From Peptococcaceae bacterium (GTDB taxonomy: Bacteria; Bacillota; Dehalobacteriia; UBA4068; UBA4997), in NCBI GenBank assembly GCA_019421315.1, contig JAHZFN010000244.1, forward strand, positions 1-5,859: a stretch of 5,859 nt of DNA, in the 5' to 3' direction. The notes beneath the pieces are model-generated. The model was given only the letters and a program-made list of their open reading frames with translations, was not told the DNA's origin and made no database searches. Every line of letters begins with the position of its first letter. Position 1 is the stretch's first letter. The translations under genes were made by a program, and so were the position numbers. Below are positions 1 to 5,673 of this stretch, one piece after another.

Positions 1-77
1 GCTTGCTGCTATAGCTCAGTAGGTAGAGCGCATCCTTACCAAGGATGCGCTCTACCTACTGAGCTATAGCAGCAAGC
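1..77. repeat. Perfect 37-bp inverted repeat with a 3-base centre, made of tRNA-Thr sequence
   Basis: Bases 1-37 are the exact reverse complement of bases 41-77. The three unpaired bases 38-40 are ACC on the plus strand and GGT on the minus strand, which is the tRNA-Thr anticodon. A natural tRNA gene is self-complementary only across each short arm, so a mirror reaching through the D arm, acceptor strand and four bases of 5' flank is not expected. The simplest inference is a fold-back event primed by the anticodon hairpin, either during amplification or library preparation or in assembly at a contig end. A genuine genomic palindrome cannot be excluded from sequence alone. Confidence 0.95.
31..73 (-). 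tRNA. tRNA-Thr (GGU anticodon), 5' part only
   Basis: Read on the minus strand from 73, the sequence gives a 7-base acceptor 5' strand (GCTGCTA), then TA at positions 8-9, a D arm with GCTC/GAGC stem and AGTAGGTA loop, and G26. The anticodon arm follows: stem CATCC/GGATG with loop TTGGTAA, so anticodon GGU for threonine. This body is the familiar bacterial tRNA-Thr type. After base 31 the expected variable loop, T arm with TTCGAAT-like loop and acceptor 3' strand are absent, and a mirror copy of the 5' part occurs instead. The gene as shown therefore cannot make a tRNA. The plus-strand reading would give anticodon ACC on the same body, but it lacks an upstream promoter, so the minus strand is chosen. 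It is probably an intact gene truncated by an artefact at the window edge. Confidence 0.8.
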
Positions 78-86
78 CACTTTTTA

Positions 87-115
87 ATTATATTAAATTA
101 ACATAGTTTTGTCAA
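87..115 (-). promoter_or_regulatory. Consensus sigma-A promoter of the tRNA-Thr gene
   Basis: On the minus strand, TTGACA (115-110) is followed by a 17-base spacer and TATAAT (92-87), a full match to the housekeeping consensus. The predicted start near base 80 lies only a few bases before the tRNA 5' end at 73, leaving a short 5' leader for RNase P to remove. The -35 box begins 9 bases beyond the exoA stop codon. No terminator is visible between them, so some exoA read-through into the tRNA is possible. Confidence 0.85.
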
Positions 116-124
116 GGGCTTTTT

Positions 125-877
125 TCAAAAAATATCCAAGGCAACGGGACAATGATCACTGCCGTAAACGTCCGTCAAAATAGCGCTGTCCCGAACCTCG
201 TCTTTCAAACGGTCGGAAACCACAAAATAGTCGATTCGCCACCCGGCATTGTTCTCTCTGGCATGAAAACGGTAGCTCCACCAAGAGTAGGCGCCTGCCG
301 TATCGGGGTACAGATAGCGAAAGGTATCCACAAACCCCGCAGAAAGCAGCTGACCGAATTTTTCCCTTTCCTCATCGGAAAAACCCGCATTGCCTCGGTT
401 GGTTTTGGGGTTTTTCAAATCTATTTCGTTATGAGCAACATTCAAATCGCCGCAGAGAATAACAGGTTTTGTTTTATCAAGTTTTTGCAGATACTCTCTG
501 AAATCGTCCTCCCAGCGCATTCTGTAATCAAGGCGTTTCAGCTCATTTTGGGAATTGGGCGTATACACATTAACCAGATAAAAATTTTCATATTCCGCCG
601 TTATAACCCTGCCCTCGCGGCTATGCTCCTCAATGCCTATGTCATAAGTTACGGCAAGGGGTTTAATGCGGGAAAAAATCACGGTTCCGCTGTATCCCTT
701 TTTAACAGCGCTGTTCCAAAACTGCTCATATCCCGCAATCTCCACAACAGCCTGCCCGGGGTGCATTTTTGTTTCCTGACAGCAGATAATGTCGGCGTCA
801 ACCTCCGCCGCAAAATCATAAAACCCTTTATTTATACAGGCACGCAACCCGTTGACGTTCCATGAAACTATACGCAT
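125..877 (-). CDS. exoA: Exodeoxyribonuclease III / AP endonuclease (ExoA, Xth family)
   Basis: This encodes a 250-residue Mg2+-dependent DNA repair nuclease that cleaves abasic sites and removes 3'-blocking groups in cytoplasmic base excision repair. It spans one complete exonuclease-endonuclease-phosphatase domain. Visible landmarks are the N-terminal RIVSWNVNGLRA, metal ligand Glu35 in CQETK, Tyr105 in VYTPNSQ, Asp144 and Asn146 in GDLNVAHNEIDL, Asp216 in GWRIDYFVVS, and the closing Asp241-His242 pair in SDHCPVALD. All expected catalytic positions are present and the length is normal for the family. The ATG at 877 is chosen because AAGGAGA (890-884) sits 6 bases upstream; an in-frame TTG at 904 lies upstream of that site and would add nine unconserved residues. 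The gene diverges from pepV and is followed closely by the tRNA-Thr gene. The TGA stop lies inside a T6-C-A6 tract, and no clear terminator is seen. Confidence 0.96.
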   Translation of the reverse strand: MRIVSWNVNGLRACINKGFYDFAAEVDADIICCQETKMHPGQAVVEIAGYEQFWNSAVKKGYSGTVIFSRIKPLAVTYDIGIEEHSREGRVITAEYENFYLVNVYTPNSQNELKRLDYRMRWEDDFREYLQKLDKTKPVILCGDLNVAHNEIDLKNPKTNRGNAGFSDEEREKFGQLLSAGFVDTFRYLYPDTAGAYSWWSYRFHARENNAGWRIDYFVVSDRLKDEVRDSAILTDVYGSDHCPVALDIF

Positions 878-936
878 GGCAAATCTCCTTTTCTGCCGAA
901 GCAAAGTTCAGCTTCGATTTTTAATTGCTACTTTAA

Positions 937-964
937 ATTATACCAAAATGCTGGATTTTTTCAA
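937..964 (-). promoter_or_regulatory. Extended -10 promoter for exoA
   Basis: On the minus strand TTGAAA (964-959) is followed by a 16-base spacer and TATAAT (942-937). TGG immediately precedes the -10, giving an extended -10 element (TGnTATAAT). The predicted start near 930 gives an exoA leader of about 50 bases. Nothing resembling a LexA/SOS operator is evident, suggesting constitutive expression. Confidence 0.7.
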
Positions 965-1020
965 CCAATACGGTTATACTTTACTTATAAAACTTTTTTT
1001 ACGGCGTCGTGTTGTTAAAC

Positions 1021-1050
1021 TTCGTACAAAGGTCTGCCCGCTATTATAAT
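1021..1050 (+). promoter_or_regulatory. Possible promoter for the pepV operon
   Basis: A perfect TATAAT at 1045-1050 is the best -10 element in the divergent region. The -35 position (TTCGTA at 1021-1026, 18-base spacer) is weak, so this is tentative. It would give a leader of about 107 bases before the pepV ATG. No better plus-strand promoter is seen between 905 and 1163. Confidence 0.35.
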
Positions 1051-1069
1051 TCGGAGAAATCCATTAGTG

Positions 1070-1109
1070 CGCATTCGTTTTTGATATGCGGGTGCTTGGC
1101 AGGGGTGCC
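1070..1109 (+). other. Two small hairpins in the pepV leader
   Basis: CGCAT (1070-1074) pairs with ATGCG (1086-1090), and GGCA (1098-1101) pairs with TGCC (1106-1109) around a GGGG loop. The stems are short, have no T-run and do not cover the Shine-Dalgarno site. No known riboswitch or T-box signature is recognised here. This is the only structure I see in the 286-bp gap apart from the promoters. Confidence 0.3.
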
Positions 1110-1163
1110 GCTGAGTTAAATTCAACAAACCAAAACACAATAAAAACTCAAACAGAGGTAAAC

Positions 1164-2558
1164 ATGGAAAATCAAATTAATAATCAATTTAAACAATATA
1201 TTCAAAGCAAAAAAACAGAAATGGAAAACGACCTTTTGGCGTTGGTGGCATATGAAAGCGTTGAGGCGGAGCAAACCGCTAAAAGCCCCTTTGGCGACCA
1301 AGTGGGCGAGGCGCTGGAAACCGTCAAAAACATCAGCAAAAAGCTGGGCTTCAAATGCCAAAACCACGGCGGTTACTACACCACCGTTGACTGGGGTGAA
1401 GTAACCGAACCCAACGAAGCTGTGGGCATTCTCTGCCACGCCGACGTTGTACCGCCGGGCGAAGGCTGGAATTACAATCCGCAGGGCGAAATTGTCGGCA
1501 GCCGCATTTACGGCAGAGGAACTTTGGACGACAAAGGCCCGACTATCGCCTCTCTTTACGCCATGGCGGCTATAAAAGCAAGCGGCGTCAAGCTCTCCCG
1601 CCCAGTTCGTTTGGTGGTGGGCGGCAACGAAGAAACATCAAGCCGCTGCATGAAAAAATACAACGCAGAAGATATTCCTCTTTGGGGCGGATTTTCGCCT
1701 GACGGCGATTTTCCCGTGATCTTTGCGGAAAAAGGCATTGCCTTGCACAAAGGCGATTTTGCAATTCAATCGAATACTATCGAAGAAATCACAGCGGGAA
1801 CTGCCGTCAACGCCGTTCCCGGCAAAGCTGCCGCCGTCATCAATACAACAGACACGGCGTTTTTTGACGCCGCCTTGGAGCAGTTCCCGACACCGCAGAA
1901 AATCGGTTTGAGCAAAACGCCAAACAGCAAAATTCAAATTACCGCCGTCGGCAAATCTGCCCACGGCTCCATGCCCGAATGCGGCGAAAACGCCGTCAAA
2001 ATTCTGCTGGATTTTCTCAGCCTTTTGAATATTGACGACCCTCTGCTGAAAACTTTGGCTGACATCAACGCTTTATTCTGCCAAGACTGCAACGGCAAAG
2101 CCGCAGGCGTTGCCTGCCAAGATAAGGTTTCCGGCAGCCTAACCTGGAATTTGGGAATTTTGAATTACCAAAACGGAAATTTGCATTTGGAACTGGATAT
2201 GCGCTACCCCGTTACGGCGGATTATGCGGCAATCAAAAGCAAGCTGGACGCCGCATCCGCCAAATATAACCTTCATCTGGACTGCGCCGAACACAAGCTG
2301 CCTTTGTATGTTGATAAAAAATCGCCGTTGGTGCAAACCCTGGTTGACGTTTACAAAAGCACGGGCAGAAAAGACACCGAGCCCCTAGCGATAGGCGGCG
2401 GCACTTACTGCCGAACCATGGAAAATTTTGTGGCATTCGGGCCTTTGGGCGCCGACGACCAAGACACCATGCATATGGCGGACGAATTTATTGAACGGGA
2501 GCATCTGCTCTTTTTGGCGGAGGTTTACGCCTTGGCAATTTACCGTTTGGCAGAATAA
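1164..2558 (+). CDS. pepV: Dipeptidase PepV-like, M20A family dizinc metallopeptidase
   Basis: A 464-residue cytoplasmic metallopeptidase of the PepV/Sapep group, which hydrolyses dipeptides and some related short peptides with a free N-terminus during amino acid recycling. The two-zinc site is complete. GILCHADVVPPG gives His92 and Asp94, GRGTLDDKG gives the bridging Asp123, GGNEETS gives catalytic Glu156 and ligand Glu157, SPDGDFP supplies Asp180, and DTMHMADE near the C-terminus supplies His437. KSAHGSMPE (His267) lies in the inserted lid domain, at roughly residues 160-380, and matches the substrate-binding histidine of this group. Length fits the family at about 470 residues. The ATG at 1164 follows AGAGG (1154-1158) by 5 bases; an in-frame ATG at 1086 has no ribosome site and would add 26 non-family residues. 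It is likely cotranscribed with the CBS gene 90 bp downstream. Exact substrate preference cannot be read from sequence. Confidence 0.94.
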   Translation: MENQINNQFKQYIQSKKTEMENDLLALVAYESVEAEQTAKSPFGDQVGEALETVKNISKKLGFKCQNHGGYYTTVDWGEVTEPNEAVGILCHADVVPPGEGWNYNPQGEIVGSRIYGRGTLDDKGPTIASLYAMAAIKASGVKLSRPVRLVVGGNEETSSRCMKKYNAEDIPLWGGFSPDGDFPVIFAEKGIALHKGDFAIQSNTIEEITAGTAVNAVPGKAAAVINTTDTAFFDAALEQFPTPQKIGLSKTPNSKIQITAVGKSAHGSMPECGENAVKILLDFLSLLNIDDPLLKTLADINALFCQDCNGKAAGVACQDKVSGSLTWNLGILNYQNGNLHLELDMRYPVTADYAAIKSKLDAASAKYNLHLDCAEHKLPLYVDKKSPLVQTLVDVYKSTGRKDTEPLAIGGGTYCRTMENFVAFGPLGADDQDTMHMADEFIEREHLLFLAEVYALAIYRLAE

Positions 2559-2567
2559 CGAATTTCA

Positions 2568-2598
2568 GCGGCAGACATGAAGCAGAACGCCCTGCCGC
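2568..2598 (+). other. GC-rich inverted repeat between pepV and the CBS gene
   Basis: GCGGCAG (2568-2574) is perfectly complementary to CTGCCGC (2592-2598) around a 17-base loop, starting 10 bases after the pepV stop. The following sequence is A-rich rather than T-rich, so it is not an intrinsic terminator for plus-strand transcription. It might act as an mRNA processing or 3'-end stabilising stem that sets different levels of the two cistrons, but this is inference. Confidence 0.45.
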
Positions 2599-2625
2599 AC
2601 CAAAATAAATTAAATAAAAAAACAG

Positions 2626-2651
2626 AAAGGAGCCGCAAACACAAAAAAATG
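2626..2651 (+). promoter_or_regulatory. Strong Shine-Dalgarno site with unusually long spacing before the CBS gene
   Basis: AAAGGAG at 2626-2632 is a good match to the anti-Shine-Dalgarno sequence, but the only plausible start, ATG at 2649, is 16 bases further on, where 5-9 is usual. No ATG, GTG, TTG, CTG or ATT codon occurs between them. The spacer is almost purely A and C and ends in an A-run, so it should be unstructured. The protein's family similarity begins right at this ATG, which supports it despite the spacing. Confidence 0.6.
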
Positions 2652-3062
2652 AAAATATCTTTCTTTTTGATTCCGAAGATGGAAACGGCGTATATGTTTG
2701 AGCATGAAACCGTCCGTCAGGCTTTGGAAAAAATGGAATATTACCGCTACAACACGCTTTCGGTTTTGGACGAACAGGGCAGATACAAATATGCCCTGTC
2801 CGCCACGGATTTTTTCCATTATATGAAGCACCACCCCGGCACAACCTACGAAAAGACAGAAGAAATCACACTTTCTCAGGTTACGCCCCAAACGGAAATC
2901 AAGGCCATCGACATTAACGACGACGTGGAAAATTTGATCAAAATACTCTTAAATCAGGAATACACACCTGTCATTGACGGCAAACAGATTTACATAGGCG
3001 AAGTTTCGGTTACGGAAATTATGGAATTTGTTCTTCAAAACCGACTTATCCAAAACGAATAA
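2649..3062 (+). CDS. Small tandem CBS-domain protein
   Basis: A 137-residue soluble protein consisting almost entirely of a CBS pair (Bateman module). CBS1 covers about residues 8-60 (RQALEKMEY, then YNTLSVLDEQGRY and SATDFF). CBS2 covers about 85-132 (IDINDDVENLIKILL, then YTPVIDGKQIYIGEVSVTEIM). Such modules bind adenine nucleotides or related ligands. The S-x-T-D motif of CBS1 keeps the ribose-contacting Asp (Asp54), while the matching position of CBS2 is Glu (SVTE). No enzymatic or membrane domain is attached, so it is probably a stand-alone nucleotide sensor whose partner is unknown. The start beginning MKISFFLIPK resembles the N-terminus of Bacillota homologues; an in-frame ATG at 2577 lacks a ribosome site and would add a Lys/Asn-rich stretch unlike the family. 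It is the second gene of the pepV operon and ends at a strong terminator. Confidence 0.85.
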   Translation: MKISFFLIPKMETAYMFEHETVRQALEKMEYYRYNTLSVLDEQGRYKYALSATDFFHYMKHHPGTTYEKTEEITLSQVTPQTEIKAIDINDDVENLIKILLNQEYTPVIDGKQIYIGEVSVTEIMEFVLQNRLIQNE

Positions 3063-3066
3063 ACCC

Positions 3067-3108
3067 AAAACAGGCGCAAGCAATTTTACATTGCTGCGCC
3101 TGTTTTTT
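3067..3108. terminator. Rho-independent terminator, probably bidirectional, between convergent genes
   Basis: A ten-base stem AACAGGCGCA (3069-3078) pairs with TGCGCCTGTT (3095-3104), continues past a single bulged A (3079), and adds GCAAT (3080-3084) with ATTGC (3090-3094) around a 5-base loop. Six T residues (3103-3108) follow on the plus strand, 5 bases after the CBS stop codon. Read on the minus strand, the stem is followed by only four T residues, so it may weakly terminate the opposing DUF815 transcript as well. Confidence 0.92.
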
Positions 3109-3125
3109 ATATATTAAAATAATTA

Positions 3126-4436
3126 TTATTCGTCTTTTCTGCCCGCCAGGTGATTGATAAACTGCTGAGCCGTGCGGCCGGAAATGCCGCCGTGCCTGAG
3201 CTCCCATTTGTTGGCTTCCAGGCAAAGCTCCTCTTCGGAAAGGTTAATGCCGCCCTCTTTTGCCGCCAATGCCTTGACAATATCGTAAAACTGCTGTCGG
3301 TTGGGGCTGGAATAATTGATTGTAACGCCGAACCTGTCCACCAAAGAAAGCTTTTCCTCCATTGTGTCGGAACGGTGCACATCGCCGTCTTTTTCCATAT
3401 CACTGCGGTCGTTCCAGGTTTCCTTGATGAGGTGGCGGCGGTTGGACGTGGCATAAATCAAAATGTTATCGGGTTTGGTTTCCACGCCGCCTTCGATAAC
3501 CGCCTTCAAAAATTTATATTCGATTTCATATTCCTCAAAGGAAAGATCGTCCATATAGATGATGAAACGATAATTGCGGTTTTTGATACCTGCGATAATA
3601 TCGGAGAGATTTTTAAACTGGTGCTTGTAAATTTCAATCATACGCAGTCCGCGGTCATAATATTCGTTGACAATGGCTTTGATACTGGTGGATTTGCCTG
3701 TGCCGCTGTCGCCGTACAGCAAAACATTGTTGGCGATACAGCCGTTAACAAAGGCCTCGGTATTTTCCCGCAGCTGTTTTTTCTGCAATTCGTAACCCAC
3801 CAAATCAGTCAGCATAACGGTATCCATATTGTTGATGGGGCAAAATTCAACGCCGTCCGCCTGCGGCTTAATGCGAAATGCCCTGTTCAACCCGAACATT
3901 CCCACGCCGTAATCCTTATAAAAGCCCGTTACCAAATCAAAAATTTCGTTTTCATCGGCGGCGTTTTCGATTTTTCGGCTTAAACTGCGCACCTTTTCGC
4001 TGACATTGCGATTATACATTCTTTCTTTTTTGCGGATTGCTTTATAATGAGAAATCACCGAAAAGCAATCAATATTCAAATCCGCCTCAATTACAGAAAA
4101 ATCAAAATCGAAAAGCTTCTTAAATATTTTAAAATCATTTTTGGCAAAATAATTAACGGTGCCGTCGCCGGCGCCTACTTTTTCCGCCGTCAGACTGAAA
4201 GAATTTTCGTTGGTGATTAAGATAAATGTCAAATAATTATGCCACAAGTTATCGTCAAAACCGAAATCCGTCGCCAAATCCAAAAGGCGTTTCATCTGAA
4301 CGTAAATTCTCTGCACCAAGTCCGCCTTTTGAGAAACACCGTTATCCCAATCCTGAAAAATAGCGGAAATTTTGCTTAAAATACTGTCCTCTCCCAAATT
4401 GCTGTAAAGCAGCAGCTTCGCTATATCTCTATACAT
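3126..4436 (-). CDS. DUF815-family AAA+-like ATPase of unknown function
   Basis: A 436-residue protein. The C-terminal half (about 205-432) is the DUF815 ATPase: Walker A GDSGTGKST (242-250, Lys248), Walker B FIIYMDD (291-297), a sensor-1-like ATSNRRH (329-335, Asn332), DRFG (367-370, possible arginine finger Arg368) and a sensor-2-like SGRTAQQF (419-426, Arg421). All nucleotide-handling residues appear intact. The N-terminal 200 residues are mostly predicted helical, with no signal peptide or membrane segment, and I do not recognise a named domain there. The family is widespread but its substrate is not established, so no function is assigned. The ATG at 4436 is preceded by GAGGGG (4448-4443) with a 6-base gap. 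It lies 79 bp downstream of rsmE on the same strand with no terminator between, so cotranscription is likely. It converges on the CBS gene. Confidence 0.9.
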   Translation of the reverse strand: MYRDIAKLLLYSNLGEDSILSKISAIFQDWDNGVSQKADLVQRIYVQMKRLLDLATDFGFDDNLWHNYLTFILITNENSFSLTAEKVGAGDGTVNYFAKNDFKIFKKLFDFDFSVIEADLNIDCFSVISHYKAIRKKERMYNRNVSEKVRSLSRKIENAADENEIFDLVTGFYKDYGVGMFGLNRAFRIKPQADGVEFCPINNMDTVMLTDLVGYELQKKQLRENTEAFVNGCIANNVLLYGDSGTGKSTSIKAIVNEYYDRGLRMIEIYKHQFKNLSDIIAGIKNRNYRFIIYMDDLSFEEYEIEYKFLKAVIEGGVETKPDNILIYATSNRRHLIKETWNDRSDMEKDGDVHRSDTMEEKLSLVDRFGVTINYSSPNRQQFYDIVKALAAKEGGINLSEEELCLEANKWELRHGGISGRTAQQFINHLAGRKDE

Positions 4437-4515
4437 CTTTTACCCCTCGTTTTTATCTCTTGTTTCCCGTTTTTATGATTTTGTCCGTTTTCTCTGCCAA
4501 ACAAGTCCTCTGCCG

Positions 4516-5247
4516 TTATCCCAAATCCGCCCATTGATACATGATGATGGCGCAGACAACGATGGCGGCAGTTTCCGTCCGCAAAATCCGCTTGCCCAAA
4601 GTAACAACCTCGGCGCCTGCTTTTCGGGCGGCGGCAACCTCTTGCTCCGTCAGCCCGCCCTCCGGTCCGATGATAACGGCGGCATTCTGCGGCTCTGCCG
4701 ATTGCAGAATTTTTTTCAAAGTAACGTCCTCCGCTTCCTCCCAGGGCATAATCAGCTTGGCGTCCTTTGGCAGTCTTGCCAAAGCCTCCGCCAAAGAAGA
4801 AACGGGCATAATTTCCGTAATCCGCTGCCTGCCGCATTGTTTGGCGGCAGATTCGGCAATTTTCTGCCATCTTTTTTGCTTATCGGCTGCTTTTGCACCT
4901 TTGAGCTGCACAACGCATCTTTCAAAAGCAATGGGGATAATCGCCTTAACCCCCAGTTCAACGCCTTTTTGGATAACCAAATCCATGCGTTCGCCCTTGG
5001 CTATACCTTGCAGCAAATACAGGTCGATTGGGGCTTCGGAATAGCTTTCCAGTGCCGCCGTCAGCCTTGCTCTGACAACAGCTCCCGTTTCCGTAACCGC
5101 CGCCGCAAAAACCCGTTCGCCCGCAACTATCTGAATTTCGTCGCCCGTTTCGCCTCGCAAAACCTTGGTGAAATGTCTGCTGTCCGCTTCCTTTAAAGCA
5201 ACAACGTCATCAACGGCATATTCGCCGTCCACAAAAAATCTCCGCAT
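4516..5247 (-). CDS. rsmE: 16S rRNA (uracil-1498-N3)-methyltransferase RsmE
   Basis: A 243-residue SPOUT-class methyltransferase that uses S-adenosylmethionine to make m3U1498 in the decoding region of the 30S subunit. The N-terminal PUA-like RNA-binding domain covers about residues 1-68 (MRRFFVD, HFTKVLRG). The SPOUT domain covers about 74-240, with GIAKGERMDLVIQKGVELGV (81-100), ERCVV (109-113), KIAESAAKQCGR (129-140), the SAM-binding IIGPEGGLT (192-200) and LGKRILRTETA (217-227), which forms the C-terminal knot. Length and motif order are those of a full RsmE. The ATG at 5247 follows GGAGG (5258-5254) by 6 bases. In many Bacillota rsmE follows the ribosomal protein L11 methyltransferase gene prmA. 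Here it does not: the upstream 600 bp are non-coding, and rsmE is first in a unit with the DUF815 gene. Confidence 0.95.
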   Translation of the reverse strand: MRRFFVDGEYAVDDVVALKEADSRHFTKVLRGETGDEIQIVAGERVFAAAVTETGAVVRARLTAALESYSEAPIDLYLLQGIAKGERMDLVIQKGVELGVKAIIPIAFERCVVQLKGAKAADKQKRWQKIAESAAKQCGRQRITEIMPVSSLAEALARLPKDAKLIMPWEEAEDVTLKKILQSAEPQNAAVIIGPEGGLTEQEVAAARKAGAEVVTLGKRILRTETAAIVVCAIIMYQWADLG

Positions 5248-5253
5248 ATTCTG

Positions 5254-5282
5254 CCTCCGCCGTTACCGTCCGCCCGTCGGCG
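5254..5282 (-). promoter_or_regulatory. GC-rich hairpin abutting the rsmE ribosome site
   Basis: In the rsmE mRNA, CGCCG (5282-5278) can pair with CGGCG (5262-5258) around a 15-base GC-rich loop, and the last paired base is the first G of the GGAGG Shine-Dalgarno sequence. This GC-rich patch (about 5250-5285) contrasts sharply with the A+T-rich DNA upstream. It could modulate ribosome access, but a five-pair stem is weak evidence. Confidence 0.3.
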
Positions 5283-5347
5283 AACATTTTCTTTCATATT
5301 ATTATTACATATTTAATAAACTGCAATTTACCGCTTGTTATTTTATT

Positions 5348-5371
5348 ACAATATAATTTACAACATAATTT
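5348..5371. repeat. Tandem pair of 12-bp A+T-rich repeats
   Basis: Bases 5348-5359 (ACAATATAATTT) and 5360-5371 (ACAACATAATTT) differ at one position and are directly adjacent. They lie between the possible rsmE promoter and the rsmE start. Base composition makes chance similarity fairly likely; a tandem operator is only a possibility. Confidence 0.45.
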
Positions 5372-5401
5372 CGGATATTCGGAATGTATTTTTTGTTTAT
5401 T

Positions 5402-5430
5402 ATAATAGCACATACTTGCAGAATTGTAAA
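5402..5430 (-). promoter_or_regulatory. Possible promoter for rsmE-DUF815
   Basis: On the minus strand TTTACA (5430-5425), a 17-base spacer and TATTAT (5407-5402) form a reasonable sigma-A promoter; an overlapping TATAAT (5404-5399) would need a 20-base spacer. It implies a leader of about 145 bases before rsmE. The surrounding DNA is so A+T-rich that chance matches are common. Confidence 0.35.
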
Positions 5431-5438
5431 TTTTTTTA

Positions 5439-5490
5439 AATTGCAGCATAAAAAAACGCTGCCAATTACCCTGTGTATTACAGGGCAATT
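5439..5490. repeat. Two adjacent inverted repeats in the intergenic region
   Basis: The first repeat is AATTGCAGC (5439-5447) against GCTGC (5458-5462), a bulged C and AATT (5464-5467), around a 10-base A-rich loop. The second is CCCTGT (5469-5474) against ACAGGG (5480-5485) around a 5-base loop, extended past a mismatch by AATT (5464-5467) with AATT (5487-5490). The two share the AATT at 5464-5467, so they are mutually exclusive at their edges. No plus-strand T-run follows. On the minus strand a T7 tract (5457-5451 region) lies several bases beyond the second stem, so it is not a textbook terminator. Confidence 0.5.
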
Positions 5491-5569
5491 ATACATAACT
5501 TCAGTCAAAAATTGCGCATAAGCGGCAGTTCTTCTATCAAAAAAAGAAAAAAACAAACAAAATAAGCCA

Positions 5570-5614
5570 TTGGCAAAACCAAAATACAATAGCGTATAGC
5601 AGGTATTTTGCCAA
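5570..5614. repeat. Nested inverted repeat, 9-bp outer arms
   Basis: TTGGCAAAA (5570-5578) is the exact reverse complement of TTTTGCCAA (5606-5614). An overlapping alternative pairing joins CAAAATAC (5580-5587) with GTATTTTG (5603-5610), so two competing folds are possible. It lies about 60 bp upstream of the strong plus-strand promoter, where a regulator-binding site could sit, but no regulator family is recognised. Confidence 0.5.
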
Positions 5615-5673
5615 CAACAATCCAATTTCTCAAAAATAGCACAAAAAAAATCAAAAAATCTTGCATTTACCCA

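Larger units (their letters stand above)
5248..5673. other. Non-coding A+T-rich intergenic region
   Basis: No credible protein gene is seen in this stretch. The longest minus-strand frame (5338-5625) needs a TTG start without a ribosome site, and its product is low-complexity and rich in Cys, Phe, Ile and Asn. The region holds the rsmE leader and possible promoter, the short repeats listed separately, a repeated TTCGGA pair (5370-5375 and 5379-5384) and a purine-rich A-tract at about 5539-5563. No attachment site, mobile-element end or replication origin box is recognised. Confidence 0.7.

Noticed and set aside
1..77. A tRNA-Gly (ACC) on the plus strand, or two overlapping convergent tRNAs
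   Set aside because: The body is tRNA-Thr type and fits only the GGU reading, the promoter lies only on the minus-strand side, and neither strand has a T arm.
152..865. A 237-codon open frame on the plus strand opposite exoA
   Set aside because: It mirrors exoA in antisense, resembles no family, lacks a suitable ribosome site, and such long antisense frames appear opposite the other minus-strand genes here too.
1086..1163. An upstream in-frame ATG extending PepV by 26 residues
   Set aside because: It has no Shine-Dalgarno site, and the extra residues do not resemble PepV N-termini. The ATG at 1164 has AGAGG at proper spacing.
1020..1163. A T-box or metabolite riboswitch in the pepV leader
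   Set aside because: No T-box consensus, specifier loop or terminator/antiterminator pair was found, and the hairpins are only four to five base pairs.
2577..2648. An upstream in-frame ATG extending the CBS protein by 24 residues
   Set aside because: It has no ribosome site, lies within the intergenic hairpin loop, and adds a Lys/Asn-rich stretch. The AAAGGAG site and A-tract downstream of it look like leader sequence.
3150..3983. A 277-codon plus-strand open frame opposite the DUF815 gene
   Set aside because: It is antisense to clearly conserved Walker A/B coding sequence, and its product is low-complexity and unrecognisable. Codon bias of the real gene explains the absence of stops.
4534..5196. 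Two long plus-strand open frames opposite rsmE
   Set aside because: Both overlap the conserved SPOUT coding sequence in antisense and have no family-like motifs or ribosome sites. They are shadow frames.
5338..5625. A 95-codon minus-strand frame in the intergenic region
   Set aside because: It needs a TTG start with no ribosome site and encodes a compositionally odd protein in A+T-rich DNA. It also runs through the hairpins and the possible rsmE promoter.
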